Source of the DNA: Ancistrus triradiatus
Lineage: Eukaryota; Chordata; Actinopteri; Siluriformes; Loricariidae
Assembly (NCBI GenBank): GCA_025084515.1
Contig: JAJAGP010000208.1
Location: forward strand, 534,572-598,571
Length of the DNA stretch: 64,000 nucleotides
Direction: 5' to 3'
Shown: positions 35,814-46,940 of the stretch, one piece after another
How the letters are laid out: each line of letters begins with the position of its first letter
Numbering within the stretch: the first letter of the stretch is position 1
Position numbers and translations under genes: made by a program
Notes under the pieces: model-generated
The model's input: only the letters and a program-made list of their open reading frames with translations
Told to the model about the DNA's origin: nothing
The model's database searches: none

Positions 35814-36376
35814 TCCGCACGGCAGAAGCAGCACTTTAATCGGCCAATAAGGTTGCACACAAGGAAGAAAGTACCAGAGAAAGATAAAAAGGTACTTGTT
35901 AGGAAAACCTAGAAAGGTTTAAAATTGGAGCATATTTAGAGTTCTTAAGTTCCTGAAAAGGTTCTTGCTGTAAATACGTCTAATAAATGGCCTTTTCATT
36001 TCACATGCATCAATCCATCCTTCACACCCAACACAAACAGTGAGCCGCTGTTTGCCAGAACGGAATGAACACTAAAAGGCATTGTTTCTGACAGCCTATT
36101 ATTTGAAGTGTGTAACCTGCTGTGAGCCATGCTTCTCTTCCAAAGCATTCAGTGAGTCTCGACTCACTCAAACTCAAGCATCAAAAATCATCTCGGATCT
36201 GGTGATGCAACCAAATACCAAAACCGTGGTTGGGCGGTATACAAGTATGCTTTGAACCATGGTAAAATCGGGACAAGAAGAAAGTAACAGTTACAGTATG
36301 CATACTCCTCCGCAATGATACTCTCAGAGAGCAGAATTAAATTAAAGTAGAACACCATATACTGTAGCATTAAATA
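35814..36376. other. non-coding stretch without recognised features
   Basis: AT-rich. No repeats of the families found in this window and no credible ORF. Confidence 0.5.
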
Positions 36377-37050
36377 CACTCACTAGCCACTTTATAATGT
36401 ACACCTTGCTAGTACCGAGCATGTTTTCAGAGCTGCTGGAAACATTCCTCAGAGATTTTGGTCCATATTGACATGATAGCATCACGCAATTGTTGCAGAT
36501 TCCATTCCACCACATCCCAAAAGTGCTGGATTGAGATCCGTTGCCGGTGGAGTCCATTGGAGCACAGTGAACTCGTGGTCACGTTTGAGGTGATTTGAGC
36601 TGTGACATGGCACGTGCAAGATGGTACACTGTGGTCATAGAGGGATGGACATGGTCCGCAACAATGCTCGTGTAGGCTGTGGGGTTTAAACAAGGCACAG
36701 TTGGTAATATGGGACCCAAAGTGTGGCTCCAGTGCTGGTGAGCCCATGTGAATTGTAGCCTCGGCTGCCTGTTCTTAGCTGACAGGAGGGACACCCGATG
36801 TGATCTTCTGCGTCAAGGTTTGACATGCTGTGCATTCAGAGATGCTCTTCTGAATACCTCGGTTGTAACTAGTGCTTATTTGAGTTAATGCTGCCTTTTC
36901 TCCTGGTATCAAAACATTTTCACCCATGGCACTGCCATCCACTGGATATTTTCCCTATTTCAGGCCATTCTCTGTAAACACCTCAGAGGTGACAGTGCAT
37001 GAAAAATTGAACAATGCCTGATTCAAAGTCCACTTAAAATCACCTTCGCT
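36377..37050 (-). mobile_element. Tc1-like transposon of a second family, truncated
   Basis: After TA it starts CACTCACTAGCCACTTTATA, the terminus of a very common fish Tc1-like family. The minus strand keeps fragments of transposase linker and N-terminal words, but the central catalytic part and the right terminus are missing. ORFs on the minus strand across it are fragments. Confidence 0.8.
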
Positions 37051-37069
37051 CCCTTTGATTCCTCTGGTA

Positions 37070-37146
37070 CTGTGGTATGCCTAGCTGGTAAGGTACTTGA
37101 CTATGGAATCAGTAAGTCCCTTGTTCAAATCCCCCACTCTGCCACT
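37070..37146 (+). mobile_element. tRNA-derived SINE (family A), head only
   Basis: CTGTGGTATGCCTAGCTGG, GTAAGGTACTTGACTATGG and CTTGTTCAAATCCCCCACTC match the head; the copy stops at CTCTGCCAC. Confidence 0.65.
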
Positions 37147-37379
37147 ATTCCCCTTGTTTCGCGGGAATTTACATACCCATCGGGTTCCGCTCGCACTACC
37201 CCACGGGGTCACACACTTGCTGTCTTGGCTACGCTTGTTACTATTATTTGTTCCTTCTCCCCATCGTTGTTAACTTCCAGCTCTGCAGTGTCGAGCGAGC
37301 GACTGAGTGCCATGTCACCAGCCTTTCTTTCACTTTTGCTTCCACCCTTTGATTTTTTAGTGCCCTAAACCTATCTCAC

Positions 37380-40073
37380 ATGCCTTATTTCCACTGCGAT
37401 GCAGATGATACCACAGCTGTACATAGCAGCCAAAACTAATGACCCCCACAAAAAAAAGCCTTACAATAAACAAAATCCCGAGGGAATGTGTAAAGGAAAT
37501 TAAAAGAGTGGTGTATTTATTTTCTCCCTATTTAAATCAGATAAAACTGAGGTGTGCTATAGTGGGACCCCAAGGCTGTGAGAGGGACAGGTGTAGCTAA
37601 CATCTATCCTAAATTTAATGGCCTGTCCAGTATTGCCCCAGTCCCGTTCTGTAAAAAAAACTTAGGGGTTTCACATTGATTCAGATCTCTCCTTTTGAGC
37701 GCACATTAGCAGCATCACTCGAATGCTTTCTTTAATAAGTAATATCGCTAAACTAGAAAAGAAATATCCCTCTCTTTTAATGATGCAGAAAAAACTTGTT
37801 TATGCATTTAGAACTCAAGGTGGATTACTGTAACGACTTACTTTACTGGATGCTCTAGTAAATCTATAAATAAATTCAGTTAGTTTCAGAATGCAGCTGC
37901 CCGAGTGTTGCTAACTCGAACTGGGAAAATTTGATCATATCACTCCTGTTCATCATCAATGCCACTGGTTTACCAGTCAATCCGCATTGATTACAAAAGT
38001 ACTTTGATAACTTATAAAGCTCTACATGGCCTGGCCCCACATATCTGAGTGACATCGTAGAGTTTTTACAATCCAACTCGTTCTAACTTCGTTCGCAGGG
38101 TGCAGGACTTCTTTTAGTTCCTAGAATTAAAAAAAAAGTCACGCAGGGGGGAAAGGGGCTTTCTTTTTCATACATGGGCCCCCAACTATGGAATAAACTT
38201 TCCCACTTCGTTCGAGATTCAGACACCCTCCAAAGTTTTAAGTCTAGGCTAAAGAACATACTTTTTACGCCCGCTTTGATCGATTTAGACCAGGTTGCAT
38301 GGTTTTTGTTGGCTGGGGCCGGAGTCAGGAGTCATGGTTCTGCCTGCCTTGGCCTTGTCCGCTTAGCGGAGTGTCGAGGGTGGGCGGTCTGGACTTGAAA
38401 TAGGCTTCGGTCATCGTTGATCTTGGATATGCATCCTTGCCTTAGAATAAGGGCAGCGCTGGGGGTTCATAGAAAGAGTATTATGGTGATCAGAGACGTT
38501 TGGGTGCTGGGTTTTTCTTTCTGCCGCCGTGGGGTTTGGCCGGAACCCGCGCCCTTCACTCGATCTCCTGTTTCGCAGAGCCCTCCGGGGCCTAGTCTCT
38601 TTACTATCGCCCTTTGACCAGTTCGGGCCACCGGTCTTCCATGGCGTTCGCACTCCTGCCGACGCTACTGTTACCTAGAAAACCCCATGTCCGCCCGCTT
38701 GGGCGGGGGTTGTTCTCTGCTTCTGGGCTCTCATGCGATTCATTGCTTTCTCCACCCGGAACGAGCCCCGAGCTCGTAACTAGCTTTCTTTTGGCCCTTG
38801 CTTTCTGCTTATTACCCGTATGCCCCCAAGTTTACCGTTCATTCTAAACCACAGGTATCCCTCCTCTACTACTCCACATACCTTTCTTTGTCCCCTATTT
38901 TTTCTATTCCCCCTTTTTCCTTATTAAATTGGTGTCGCTGTTTTCGCTCGGGGCCTTGGGTCCGTCGTTCCCGTTCTGCAGCGTTTGTGTTTGACGTCAT
39001 CGCAGTCAGATTGTATTGCACTCGGGTTTTGGCTTTTGTCGGAAAGGAGGACTTTCGTCCCTGTCTCTTCCCTACTGCGTCGCAGTTCGACTCGTTCCCC
39101 TTTTTGCGGCTGCTCTTGCCTGCTTTCGCCTCTTCGCTTGGTTCTCAGGCGTCTCGGTGCGCGGGGGGTCCCGCGTTTGGCGCCCTTGTTTTGCGTGGAG
39201 CCTGTCATGATTCCAGGAAGGGGGCCCGTCTGTGGCCTGTTGGTGCTCAGTCTGGTACATTTTGTGTTCCTTTCCCCTTCCTTTCCTCGAAGCTGTTAGC
39301 TCGTCTGCCTATTTTATCCCCGGGTTGGTATCTATTGCTCTAGGTTTATACGTCCTTTTGCGGGGAGAAAGAGGGGAGGTTCGCCCGGCGTGCCGGATGA
39401 AGCCCCTGGGGTGGGGGTGGGCGTGGCGGAGTTGGGGCGTGGTGTGGTTGTTTTTTGTTTTACTACCAGTTCTCCTCTTTCTAGCTTTTCTAGCTATTGG
39501 CTGCTCTATAGCTTAGCTATGATGGGGGGGCCGGGGTTCTCATGCTACACTTGGGCATCAGTGATTGACATTGGCATCGTGATTGTTAATAAAAACACTG
39601 TGCTCTTAATCAATACTATTTACTTTTTCTGTTTTCTCTCCGAGCTGTGTTCCGGCAGTTCCGGCCCCACACATGATGTACATCTGATGGAGCTCCACTG
39701 TGCATAATTCACATTTTATTCGACCATGACTCCATGACTTTAGTTTCGCTCTTCGATTTATCATCATACCCGAGCCACTTAATGTCGATGTGCATACTTC
39801 ACATTCTTTTCAAACTTTGACTCCATGACTTTAGTTCGCTCTTAGATTTATCATCTATGCCGCCCAAGGAGGTTGGGTCCCTTTTTGAGTCTTGGTCCTC
39901 CCAAGGTTTCTTCCTAGAACTAGGGAGTTTTTCCTTGCCACTGTCGCCCTGGCTTGCTCAATTTGAGATTGGACGTAGTTATTAGGAGATAATCTAAACT
40001 TGTAAAGTTGCTTTGAGACAATGCTCCATTGTAAAAAGCGCTATATAAATAAATCTGACTTGACTTGACTTGA
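37380..40073 (+). mobile_element. 5'-truncated L2/CR1-group LINE with TGACT tail
   Basis: Starts within the reverse transcriptase catalytic loop (degraded YADD: HCDADDT near 37395-37415). It continues with degraded RT C-terminal words (DKTEVLYVGP-like, LGVTLDSDLS-like, then GPQLWNKLSHFVRDSDTL, FKSRLKNILF) to about 38,290. The 3' UTR follows and ends with CTTTGAGACAATGCTCCATT, AAAAAGCGCTATATAAATAA and four TGACT units. Frameshifts make it non-coding. Compared with the copy at 45770-46730 the 3' UTR contains an extra GC-rich block of about 920 bases (listed separately). A roughly 90-base tandem duplication lies at 39705-39865. Confidence 0.85.
38541..39460. other. GC/CpG-rich block inside LINE 3' UTR
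   Basis: Absent from the second copy of this LINE, where the flanking words (CCGTGGGGTT and ACCAGTTCTCCTCTTTCTAG) are only about 45 bases apart. It has far higher GC and CpG than its surroundings and a perfect TGACGTCA palindrome at 38992-38999. Several short overlapping ORFs run through it in both directions, as expected for GC-rich sequence, but none shows a domain. It could be an inserted sequence or an ancestral part lost by the other copy. Confidence 0.55.
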
Positions 40074-40263
40074 CAGCATTTAGCAGGCGCCCTTATTCAG
40101 AGCGACTTATAATTGATATAATCTTACAATCCAAGCAATTGTGGGTTAAGGGCCTTGCTCATGGACCCAACAGTGGCAGCTTGGCAGAGGTGGGATTTGA
40201 ACCCTGGACCATAGTTCTGGTCCATAGTCCAGTACCTTACATGTTAGGCTACCACAGTCCCAA
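40074..40263 (-). mobile_element. tRNA-derived SINE (family A) abutting LINE tail
   Basis: Complete reverse copy: AGCATTTAGCAGGCGCCCTT, AGAGCGACTTATAATTG, CAATCCAAGCAATTGTGGG, GAGGTGGGATTTGAACCCTG (inverse B box) and TAGGCTACCACAGT. It directly follows the TGACT tail of the preceding LINE. Confidence 0.85.
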
Positions 40264-40449
40264 TATGCTGTGGCTCTGATAGGAACTTATCTAATATTAT
40301 GCCTGAAATGTTCACTTCATTTTGACTAAGCTGTTATCCATCGCTCAGCATTTTCCACAGTTTTGACTGCCTTAGAACACCTGCAGCACATAAACTTCCA
40401 GAGAAACCAACACAAACATCCCAGAAAAATATCTTATTATTTAATGCTA

Positions 40450-40690
40450 GTTCAGGGGTATTTCAGAAAGCAAATTTAACAATCTCTGAGTTCAAATCTT
40501 AACTCTGGGTTGACCAATCCTAAACTGTCCAACTCAGAGTTTTCGGCTTCAGAACGGGGGATAACGTTTAGTTCAGTCAACTCCGAGTTGCTTTAACCCT
40601 GAGTAAAGCTCGTGCACGAGGAGATACAAAGCCCTAATCAATGGAACGCAGATAACGCAAATCAGCACGGCAACGGGAGAAAAAACCGGG
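40450..40690. mobile_element. possible PIF/Harbinger-like fragment
   Basis: Repeated AACTC(C/A)GAGTT words in alternating orientation with TTTCAGAA and GTTCAGTCAACTCCGAGTTG, as in ends of fish Harbinger elements. Boundaries not established; the ORF just right of it (40730-41044) has no domain I recognise. Confidence 0.35.
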
Positions 40691-41772
40691 CTCAATCCTC
40701 GCACTTCAACCCAGTGGAGTTTGAAATAGGTGTGTATATATAATTTGAGCATATATTTAGGGAAAAAAATAATACAGTGGCCAAATTACGTGAGCTGCCG
40801 TGGCCAAAAAAATTATGCCAAAGTCTCCCAATTTGTTAAATGTTTAATGTGCTCAAATTTGACCTCCATTATAGCCAATAGAAAGAGGCTGAGGGCCAAA
40901 AATCTGGTGGAAGTCCAACACCACCTCTCACAGAGGCTGAAGAGATGGCCCTCATTCAAAACACTGGGTGACCTGTTGCTGAAGGCATCCCTGGAGGAAG
41001 CTCATCTGACAGAGCCACCCCCAGTGTCCTACAGAAGAGGGTAGTCATTGAAATTAAGGATATAAACTTATGTACATTCATCTTCATATTTCATGGTGAC
41101 TCAGTTACATATTTGAAAAACTGTGATGCACACTGTTGTAGAAACAAAAGTCCAACAATGTCTTGTTTAAATTAGTAAAATTAGTTAAAGTTATAATTTA
41201 ACTGTCTAGTCTTCTCCATTTTCTACCAGTTACTGTTGGTGTAATCTGGTGGAGCCATAACAGAGCTCCATGCAGGTGTAAGTCCTTTCAATACTCCACA
41301 GAAAATTGTTCATTTGTATTGCAGGAAGGTAATTAGGAAGCCTTGTGAGCTGCCACAGAGAGGGAAGATACAGAGAGGCCTACTGAGGTTTACACCTTGA
41401 AAATCACATCTAATAGTGGATCATACAGAGTGCTGCTGGAAATTACAATCTAGAAGGTCCATCCACCTCCACAGCACAATGTACCTCAGTAAGATGTGGT
41501 TCAGAATTGGCCCATGATGTAGACCTGGCACTGTGATATTCAATGTCATTTTTTTGTGTTCCTGTAGCTCCCCTTAAAAGGTGTATTTTTACAAACAAAT
41601 TGAAAACTCTAATTTAGAAATGGATCACACAAGGCTGCAGATATAAAAGACAATAATGGAAATACAACTGCTGGAACATCAGTTAAAAGTGGATGAGGTT
41701 CCCACAGGTGGATGTTTTTACTTGTTTTAAGAACAAGATATTAACCTCTGTACTGCATTTGTACTTGCACGA

Positions 41773-41838
41773 ATGCTTTGAGACAATGCTCCATTGTAAA
41801 AAGCGCTATATAAATAGATCTGACTTGACTTGACTTGT
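41773..41838 (+). mobile_element. LINE 3' end with TGACT tail
   Basis: GCTTTGAGACAATGCTCCAT, AAAAAGCGCTATATAAATAG and three TGACT units, nearly identical to the end of the LINE at 40000-40073. Confidence 0.8.
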
Positions 41839-42061
41839 CCCATCAAAAGGTATACTATCCAAAAGTAGACTCTGCCTTTTTACAGGGCAAATGATGAAGC
41901 ACTTTTATGCCCTCTTTTGGCAAGACCCAGTGTCTAATCAAACCAAACCTGTAATCATTTACATATCTGCCTGAGACATAACTGCATGCCGAGTTTTGCA
42001 GTGATCCGGCATTTATATCTGGGTGTTACATTTTTTTTGTCAATGAGTGTATTTCATTTTC

Positions 42062-42262
42062 GATGGGTCCCTTTTTGAGTCTTGGTCGCCCCAAGGTTTC
42101 TTCCTTATAACGTTTAAGAAGTTTTTCCTTTCCACTGTCATCCTAGGTTTGCTCAGTTTGGGATTAGCCTTAGATATTAGAAGATCATATAAAATTGTAA
42201 AGCTGCTTTGAGACGATGCTCCATTGTAAGAACTGCTATAGAACTAAATGTGACTTTGACTT
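42062..42262 (+). mobile_element. LINE 3' end, diverged
   Basis: GGGTCCCTTTTTGAGTCTTG, CCCCAAGGTTTCTTCC, GCTGCTTTGAGACGATGCTC and a decayed tail. Older than the copy at 41773. Confidence 0.75.
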
Positions 42263-43667
42263 CACATATGGAAATCTTATCTAATGTTATGACTATGGAA
42301 TGTTCCTATTTTACTTTGTGGCAGGCAGTGACATGATGATAAATTTTAGGCATTTTTGTGCTTTTTTAGGAGTTATGCATTCAGCACTAATGAACAGTCC
42401 CTTCTGAGCATACCGTGTGTGTGTGTGGTATGCATTCTCTCATGTGTGTCAGTTGCATTTCTGGTCTTATCTTTTATCTTTATGCACTGTGTGCCAGAAT
42501 CTTACAGTTGGCTTTGAACAGCACGCCTGTGGATGTGCAGAAGCTTGTTTATGAGATCATATCCAAAATTATGATAACATTCTGAGAGGTTTTGGGTTTT
42601 TTCCCTCTTCACTCCTGGATGAAAAGGAGCAATTGAGAAATTGAGAGACACAGCGAAAAGGAAATAACATTCAAAAACAGCAACAAGAGCAGAATCAAGA
42701 TTTCCACTGCTGAGAAAAGAGGGTAAAAAAGGGTAAACTACAGTAAAAAATTATTTGTTGAAGAAACAACCAGACTGGTTTTAAGGTTTGGATTTCATTG
42801 TTAAGCCTGACATGCAAGTAAAGACACATTAGCTGCAGTATTTGTTATAAATAGTTTGCTTCCACTGAATTTAACATTCAGTAATATTAAATATTTTGCT
42901 AAGTGGAGATTATCATAGCACAGGTGTCATTTTTATGCTACTGTAGGGAAAATATAAAGGGTATTTTTACAAGAAAACTGTGTGCAAAACGATAAATAAA
43001 TGCGCCAGAGATATCGCTGAAACGTGGAACGTCACCATCTACACAGCATCCGAAGCTTAAGCTACTATACATATTACATCCCCTTAAACACTGTAAACTC
43101 ACAGCGGTCAAACGACTGGCAGTCGGCTCTTCTAGGTATATGTAGGTGAAGCCAGCGGGGTGCTTGTAATGTTGCACACACTTTTCCATTTCAAAAATTA
43201 AAAAATTGCAACATCTAAAAGTATTCATGAAAATAAATTCAATAGAAAATGTAAACAAAACATCAATGTATGACAAATAATATTTATGGCAATAAAACAC
43301 ATGATAAAGCTTTTTAAATTTAACTAACTAAAAGACAGATTTTTATGTCCTATTATAATTTGTTATAATTCTTAAGCCCTCAGTCGTTAAAGTGAAGAGA
43401 CCTTGACTGGATGGTCGTTAAACAGCGCTTACTGTACAGGTATGCTCCATTTAACTTCTGAATTATGTTCTGTGAAACAGGACATTGACCAAAATAGATG
43501 TGGACCAGACATTACTATAGTCACATAGTAGTTTAGATACTTTGCACATAGTGCTTTATTTTAAACAGTAATATTAATTAAAACACAATATGAAAATATT
43601 TAGCACAGTACTGTACTGCACAATATAGAAATTCTTATCTTTAGATCTTTTATAAAACTGAAATTTA
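42263..43667. other. non-coding stretch without recognised features
   Basis: AT-rich. The minus-strand ORF at 42938-43300 has no recognisable domain, unusual composition or flanking splice logic that would support it. Confidence 0.5.
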
Positions 43668-44856
43668 CACTGGTGCTTGAAAGTTTGTGAACCCTTTAGA
43701 ATTTTCTATATTTCTGCATAAATATGACCTAAAACATCATCAGATTTTCACACAAGTCCTAAAAGTAGATAAAGAGAACCCAGTTACACAAATGAGACAA
43801 AAATATATACTGTCATTTATTTATTGCGAAAAATGATCCAAATATTGAATATTAGAGTGGCAAAAGTATGTGCCATTGATTTCAGTATCTGTGTGTGACC
43901 CCCCTGTGCAGCAATAACGCAGCTACGTTTCTGTAGCTTTGATCAGTCCGCACACCGGCTGGAGGAATTTTAGCACATTCCTCCGTACCAGAACGCTTCA
44001 ACGCTGTGGTGGGTTTCCTCACATTAGCTGCCGCTTCAGGTACTTCAACAACATTTCCACTTGGATTAAGTTCAGGACTTTGACTTGCCATTCCAAACAG
44101 AACTTTATTTTCTGTAAACCATTCTTTGGTGAACGGCTTGTGTGCTTAGGGTCGTTGTCTGCTGCATGACCCACCCTCGCTTGAAGATTCAGTTCATGGA
44201 ACAGATGTCTTGGACATTTTGTTTAGAATTCTTCTCATATTATTGAGTGAATTCATTATTCCATTAATATGGCAAGCCATCCTGCCCCAGATTCCAGCAA
44301 AAACAGACCCCAAACCATGATACTACCACCACCATTGTTCACAGATGGGATAAGGTTCTGATGCTGAATGCAGGTTTCCGTTCACCAAACATAACGCTTT
44401 TCTTTAAACCTAAAAGTACTATTTTGGTTTCATCCGTCCACAAAACGTTCTTCCAATAGCCTTTTCGGGCGCACGTGATCGTAGCAAACTGCAGCGAGCA
44501 GCAATGTTCTTTTTGGAGAGCCAGTGGATTTTCCTTGCAACCCTGCCATGCCACATTGAAAATATCGTGTTCTTCTGATGGGTGACTCATAAACATTTAA
44601 CATTAGCCCAATGTGAGACAGGCGTTAGTTGCTTAGAAGTTACCCATGGTGTCTTTGTGACCTCCTCGCCAATATTACACGCCTTGCTCTTGGAGTGATT
44701 CTTGTTGGTCGCACTCCTGGGGAGGGTAACGATGGTCTTGAATTTCCTCCATTTGTACACAATCTGTCTGGCTGTAGATTGGTGGAGTCAAAACTCTTTA
44801 GAGATGGTTTTGTAACCTTTTCCAGCCTGATGAGCATCAACAACTCTTTTTCTGAG
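43668..44856 (-). mobile_element. Tc1-like transposon, longest copy of the CAGTGGTGC family
   Basis: Starts CACTGGTGCTTGAAAGTTTG after TA. Carries, on the minus strand, degraded transposase over its whole length: the catalytic block KGYWKNVLWTDETKIVLLGL (second-domain first aspartate in WTDET) lies near 44,440, and the N-terminal DNA-binding part toward 44,850, where the copy is broken off (TTTTTCTGAG then unrelated sequence). Numerous indels and stops make it inactive. The right terminal repeat is missing. Confidence 0.88.
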
Positions 44857-45769
44857 GCGTGGTGTGCTCAGGTATGGAGCTACAAGGCGCTAATGGCTCA
44901 GGTACGGAGCTAACTTGATCCGGTACAGAGCTAAGAGGCATGGCCGGGCCCAAGGGTAGATCTTAATCTCACCTGAGGGCAACAGAATGCCCTACAGGGA
45001 GTTGGTGGTATGCCCTTGTTTGGCCAAACTCTGCCCCTGAATTGCCAGAGCCAAGCTCCACCCCTGAGCTGCCAGTGCTGAGCCTCGCCCCTGAGCCGTC
45101 AGCACCGAGCTCCATCCTTGAGCCGCCAGCACCGAGCTCCAGCCCTGAGCCACCCTTGTCTAGTCCTGAGCCTGAGCGGAGCCTTGTGCCTATTGCCCCA
45201 CCCTCCTTTTTAGCCCCTGTTGAAGGTTTGCCTTGGGCCTCCCAGTGTGCAATATGCTCAACCCTGTTCAGCAAGCCAGGGGAAGCAGTAGATACACCTG
45301 GGGGGTTCTGTTAGTGTTTCAAAATTAACTGTATTGACTAGCAGCAGATTTTTTAAACTTTATTTTATGAATCCACTTTCATTTACAGGTGTTTCCATAT
45401 AATGAAGTTCAAACAGTTGTATCCACCCTGAAACATAAACATACATAAGCATTAAGGCATGCACCTGTTTATTGCTGCATGATTGTGACACCTGTCAGTG
45501 GTGCTATTTAAGAGCATGGTTTGGTGTTGTCAGTTGTCACATATCTGATCCTGCAAAGAGGGTCAACTGAGTGGAGCTGAAAGGCTTGAGCTGACCTGTC
45601 AAGGCTTAGTATCTAGGCAAGGGAACGCTACTAACCTCTCCTCGTGTCCCGTCCCGTTTTCCTAGCAATCAGAATAGACTTATTCCCCTGATCCAGCGCG
45701 TTGCTTCAGAGAATCTTTTCTTTATCTCTCTCTCTCTCCAAGTGAAGTCCTCGCACTGTGCATGCGCAC
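44857..45769. other. unclassified stretch with short repeats
   Basis: After the broken Tc1 copy there are imperfect repeats of GGCTCAGGTA(C)GGAGCTA (44,860-44,935), a 27-base minisatellite (listed separately) and otherwise no recognisable feature. Confidence 0.45.
45035..45165 (+). repeat. 27-bp minisatellite, about 4.8 units
   Basis: Units start at 45035, 45062, 45089, 45116 and 45143, each beginning CC(C/T)TGAG/A and ending AGC(T/C)(C/T)C. In one plus-strand frame this gives a nine-residue proline/serine/glutamate repeat. The frame is open over 90 codons, but I see no domain and treat it as non-coding or as a relic of a retroelement gag. Confidence 0.8.
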
Positions 45770-46730
45770 CCTTTGCGCACCTGAAGCTGAAGGGGATGAA
45801 CATCATTTGTGGAGCAGCAACTGGTACTGGAACACAGCTTGGAGAGAAAACAGTAAATGCAATTAGTTATTGATTAAGAGCACAGTGTCTATAAACAATC
45901 ACTGATGCCATGTGTAGCATGAGACTCTGGCAGTATTAGCTGTAGCAGCATAGCTAGAAAGAGGAGAACTGGTAGGTAACAGCCAAGAGGGAACACATGA
46001 GACATTGGCAACCCCACGGGAGGCAGAAGACAGCAACCCAATGTCTCTGATCACCATAAGACTCTTTGACTATGAACCCCCAGCTCTGCCCTTAGTCTAA
46101 GGCAAGGATGCACAAGTCAAGATCACGAGGACCGAAGCCCAGTTCAGCCAGACCGCCCACTCGACACTCCCGGCTAAACGACCAAGGCAGGGCAGGGCAG
46201 ACATGACTCAAGACTCGGCCCCAGTGACCCAAGCCATGCATCCTGGTCTAAATCTAGTCAAAAGCCTGCGTAAATAGGTATGTCTTTAGCCTAGACTTAA
46301 AAATTTGGAGAGTGTCTGAGTCTTGAACGAAAGTGAGTAGTTTATTCCATAGTTGGGGGGCCATGTATGAGAAAGCCTTTCCCCCGGCTGTGACTTTTTT
46401 AATTCTAGGAACTAAAAGAAGTCCTGCACCCTGCGAACAAAGTAGACGAGCTGGATTGTAAAACTCTAAGAGTTCATTCAGATAATGTGGGGCCAGGCCA
46501 TGTAAAGCTTTATAAGTTATAAGAAGTATTTTGTAATCAATGCGGAATTTGACTGGTAACCAGTGTAGTGATGATAGAACAGGAGTGGTATGATCAAGTT
46601 TTCTAGCTCGAGTTAGCACTCGGGCAGCTGCATTCTGAACTAATTGAAGTTTATTTATAGATTTACTAGAGCATCCAGTAAGTAAGGCATTACAGTAATC
46701 CAATTTGAGACATGCTGCTCACGTCCTGCT
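45770..46730 (-). mobile_element. L2/CR1-group LINE fragment: RT C-terminus and 3' UTR
   Basis: The minus strand from 46703 to 46254 is one open frame: MDYCNALLTGCSSKSINKLQ, VQNAAARVLTRARKLDHTTP, SLHWLPVKFRIDYKILLITY, KALHGLAPHYLNELLEFY and, at the end, APQLWNKLLTFVQDSDTL and FKSRLKTYLFTQAFD. This is the post-RT domain common to the fish L2/CR1 group. Leftward follows the 3' UTR, the same as in the LINE at 37380 but without the GC-rich block. The TGACT tail is missing, so the copy is truncated at both ends. It is much less decayed than the other copies. Confidence 0.88.
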
Positions 46731-46861
46731 TGAGGATCTCCTTTAGGGCCTCTCTTTTCTTTTATTTTTCCTTTATGGCTTGTGACCTTGTTGTGAATCT
46801 GCTTCAGGTGGCGCCTGTGTTTGCCGTTAACCTTATCCTTTATTTTGTGTGTTTAAACCTC

Positions 46862-46940
46862 AGTGCCTCAGTGGCACAAGGTTAGAGCATTTGTCTCTAA
46901 CACTAGAGACCTGGTGTTCAATCCTCAGGTCCCACACTAT
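46862..46940 (+). mobile_element. tRNA-like SINE head
   Basis: AGTGCCTCAGTGGCACAAGG (A-box side) and GACCTGGTGTTCAATCCTCA (B-box side) in the spacing of a tRNA, but the cloverleaf is imperfect, so a functional tRNA is unlikely. Confidence 0.45.

Noticed and set aside
38798..39343. 181-codon plus-strand ORF and several overlapping ORFs in the GC-rich block
   Set aside because: GC-rich sequence lowers stop frequency in all frames; no domain, low-complexity composition, lies inside a LINE 3' UTR.
40730..41044. ORF ending in an amphipathic LxRLKRWPSFxTLGDLLLK-like stretch
   Set aside because: I could not match it to a known domain, it has no splice-site support and it lies next to a transposon-like repeat.
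42938..43300. 120-codon minus-strand ORF, considered as a pcmt1 exon
   Set aside because: None of the methyltransferase motifs (glycine-rich SAM loop, VGDGR, LILPVG) is present.
46862..46940. Possible functional tRNA gene
   Set aside because: A and B boxes are recognisable but the stems do not pair well; more likely the head of a SINE.
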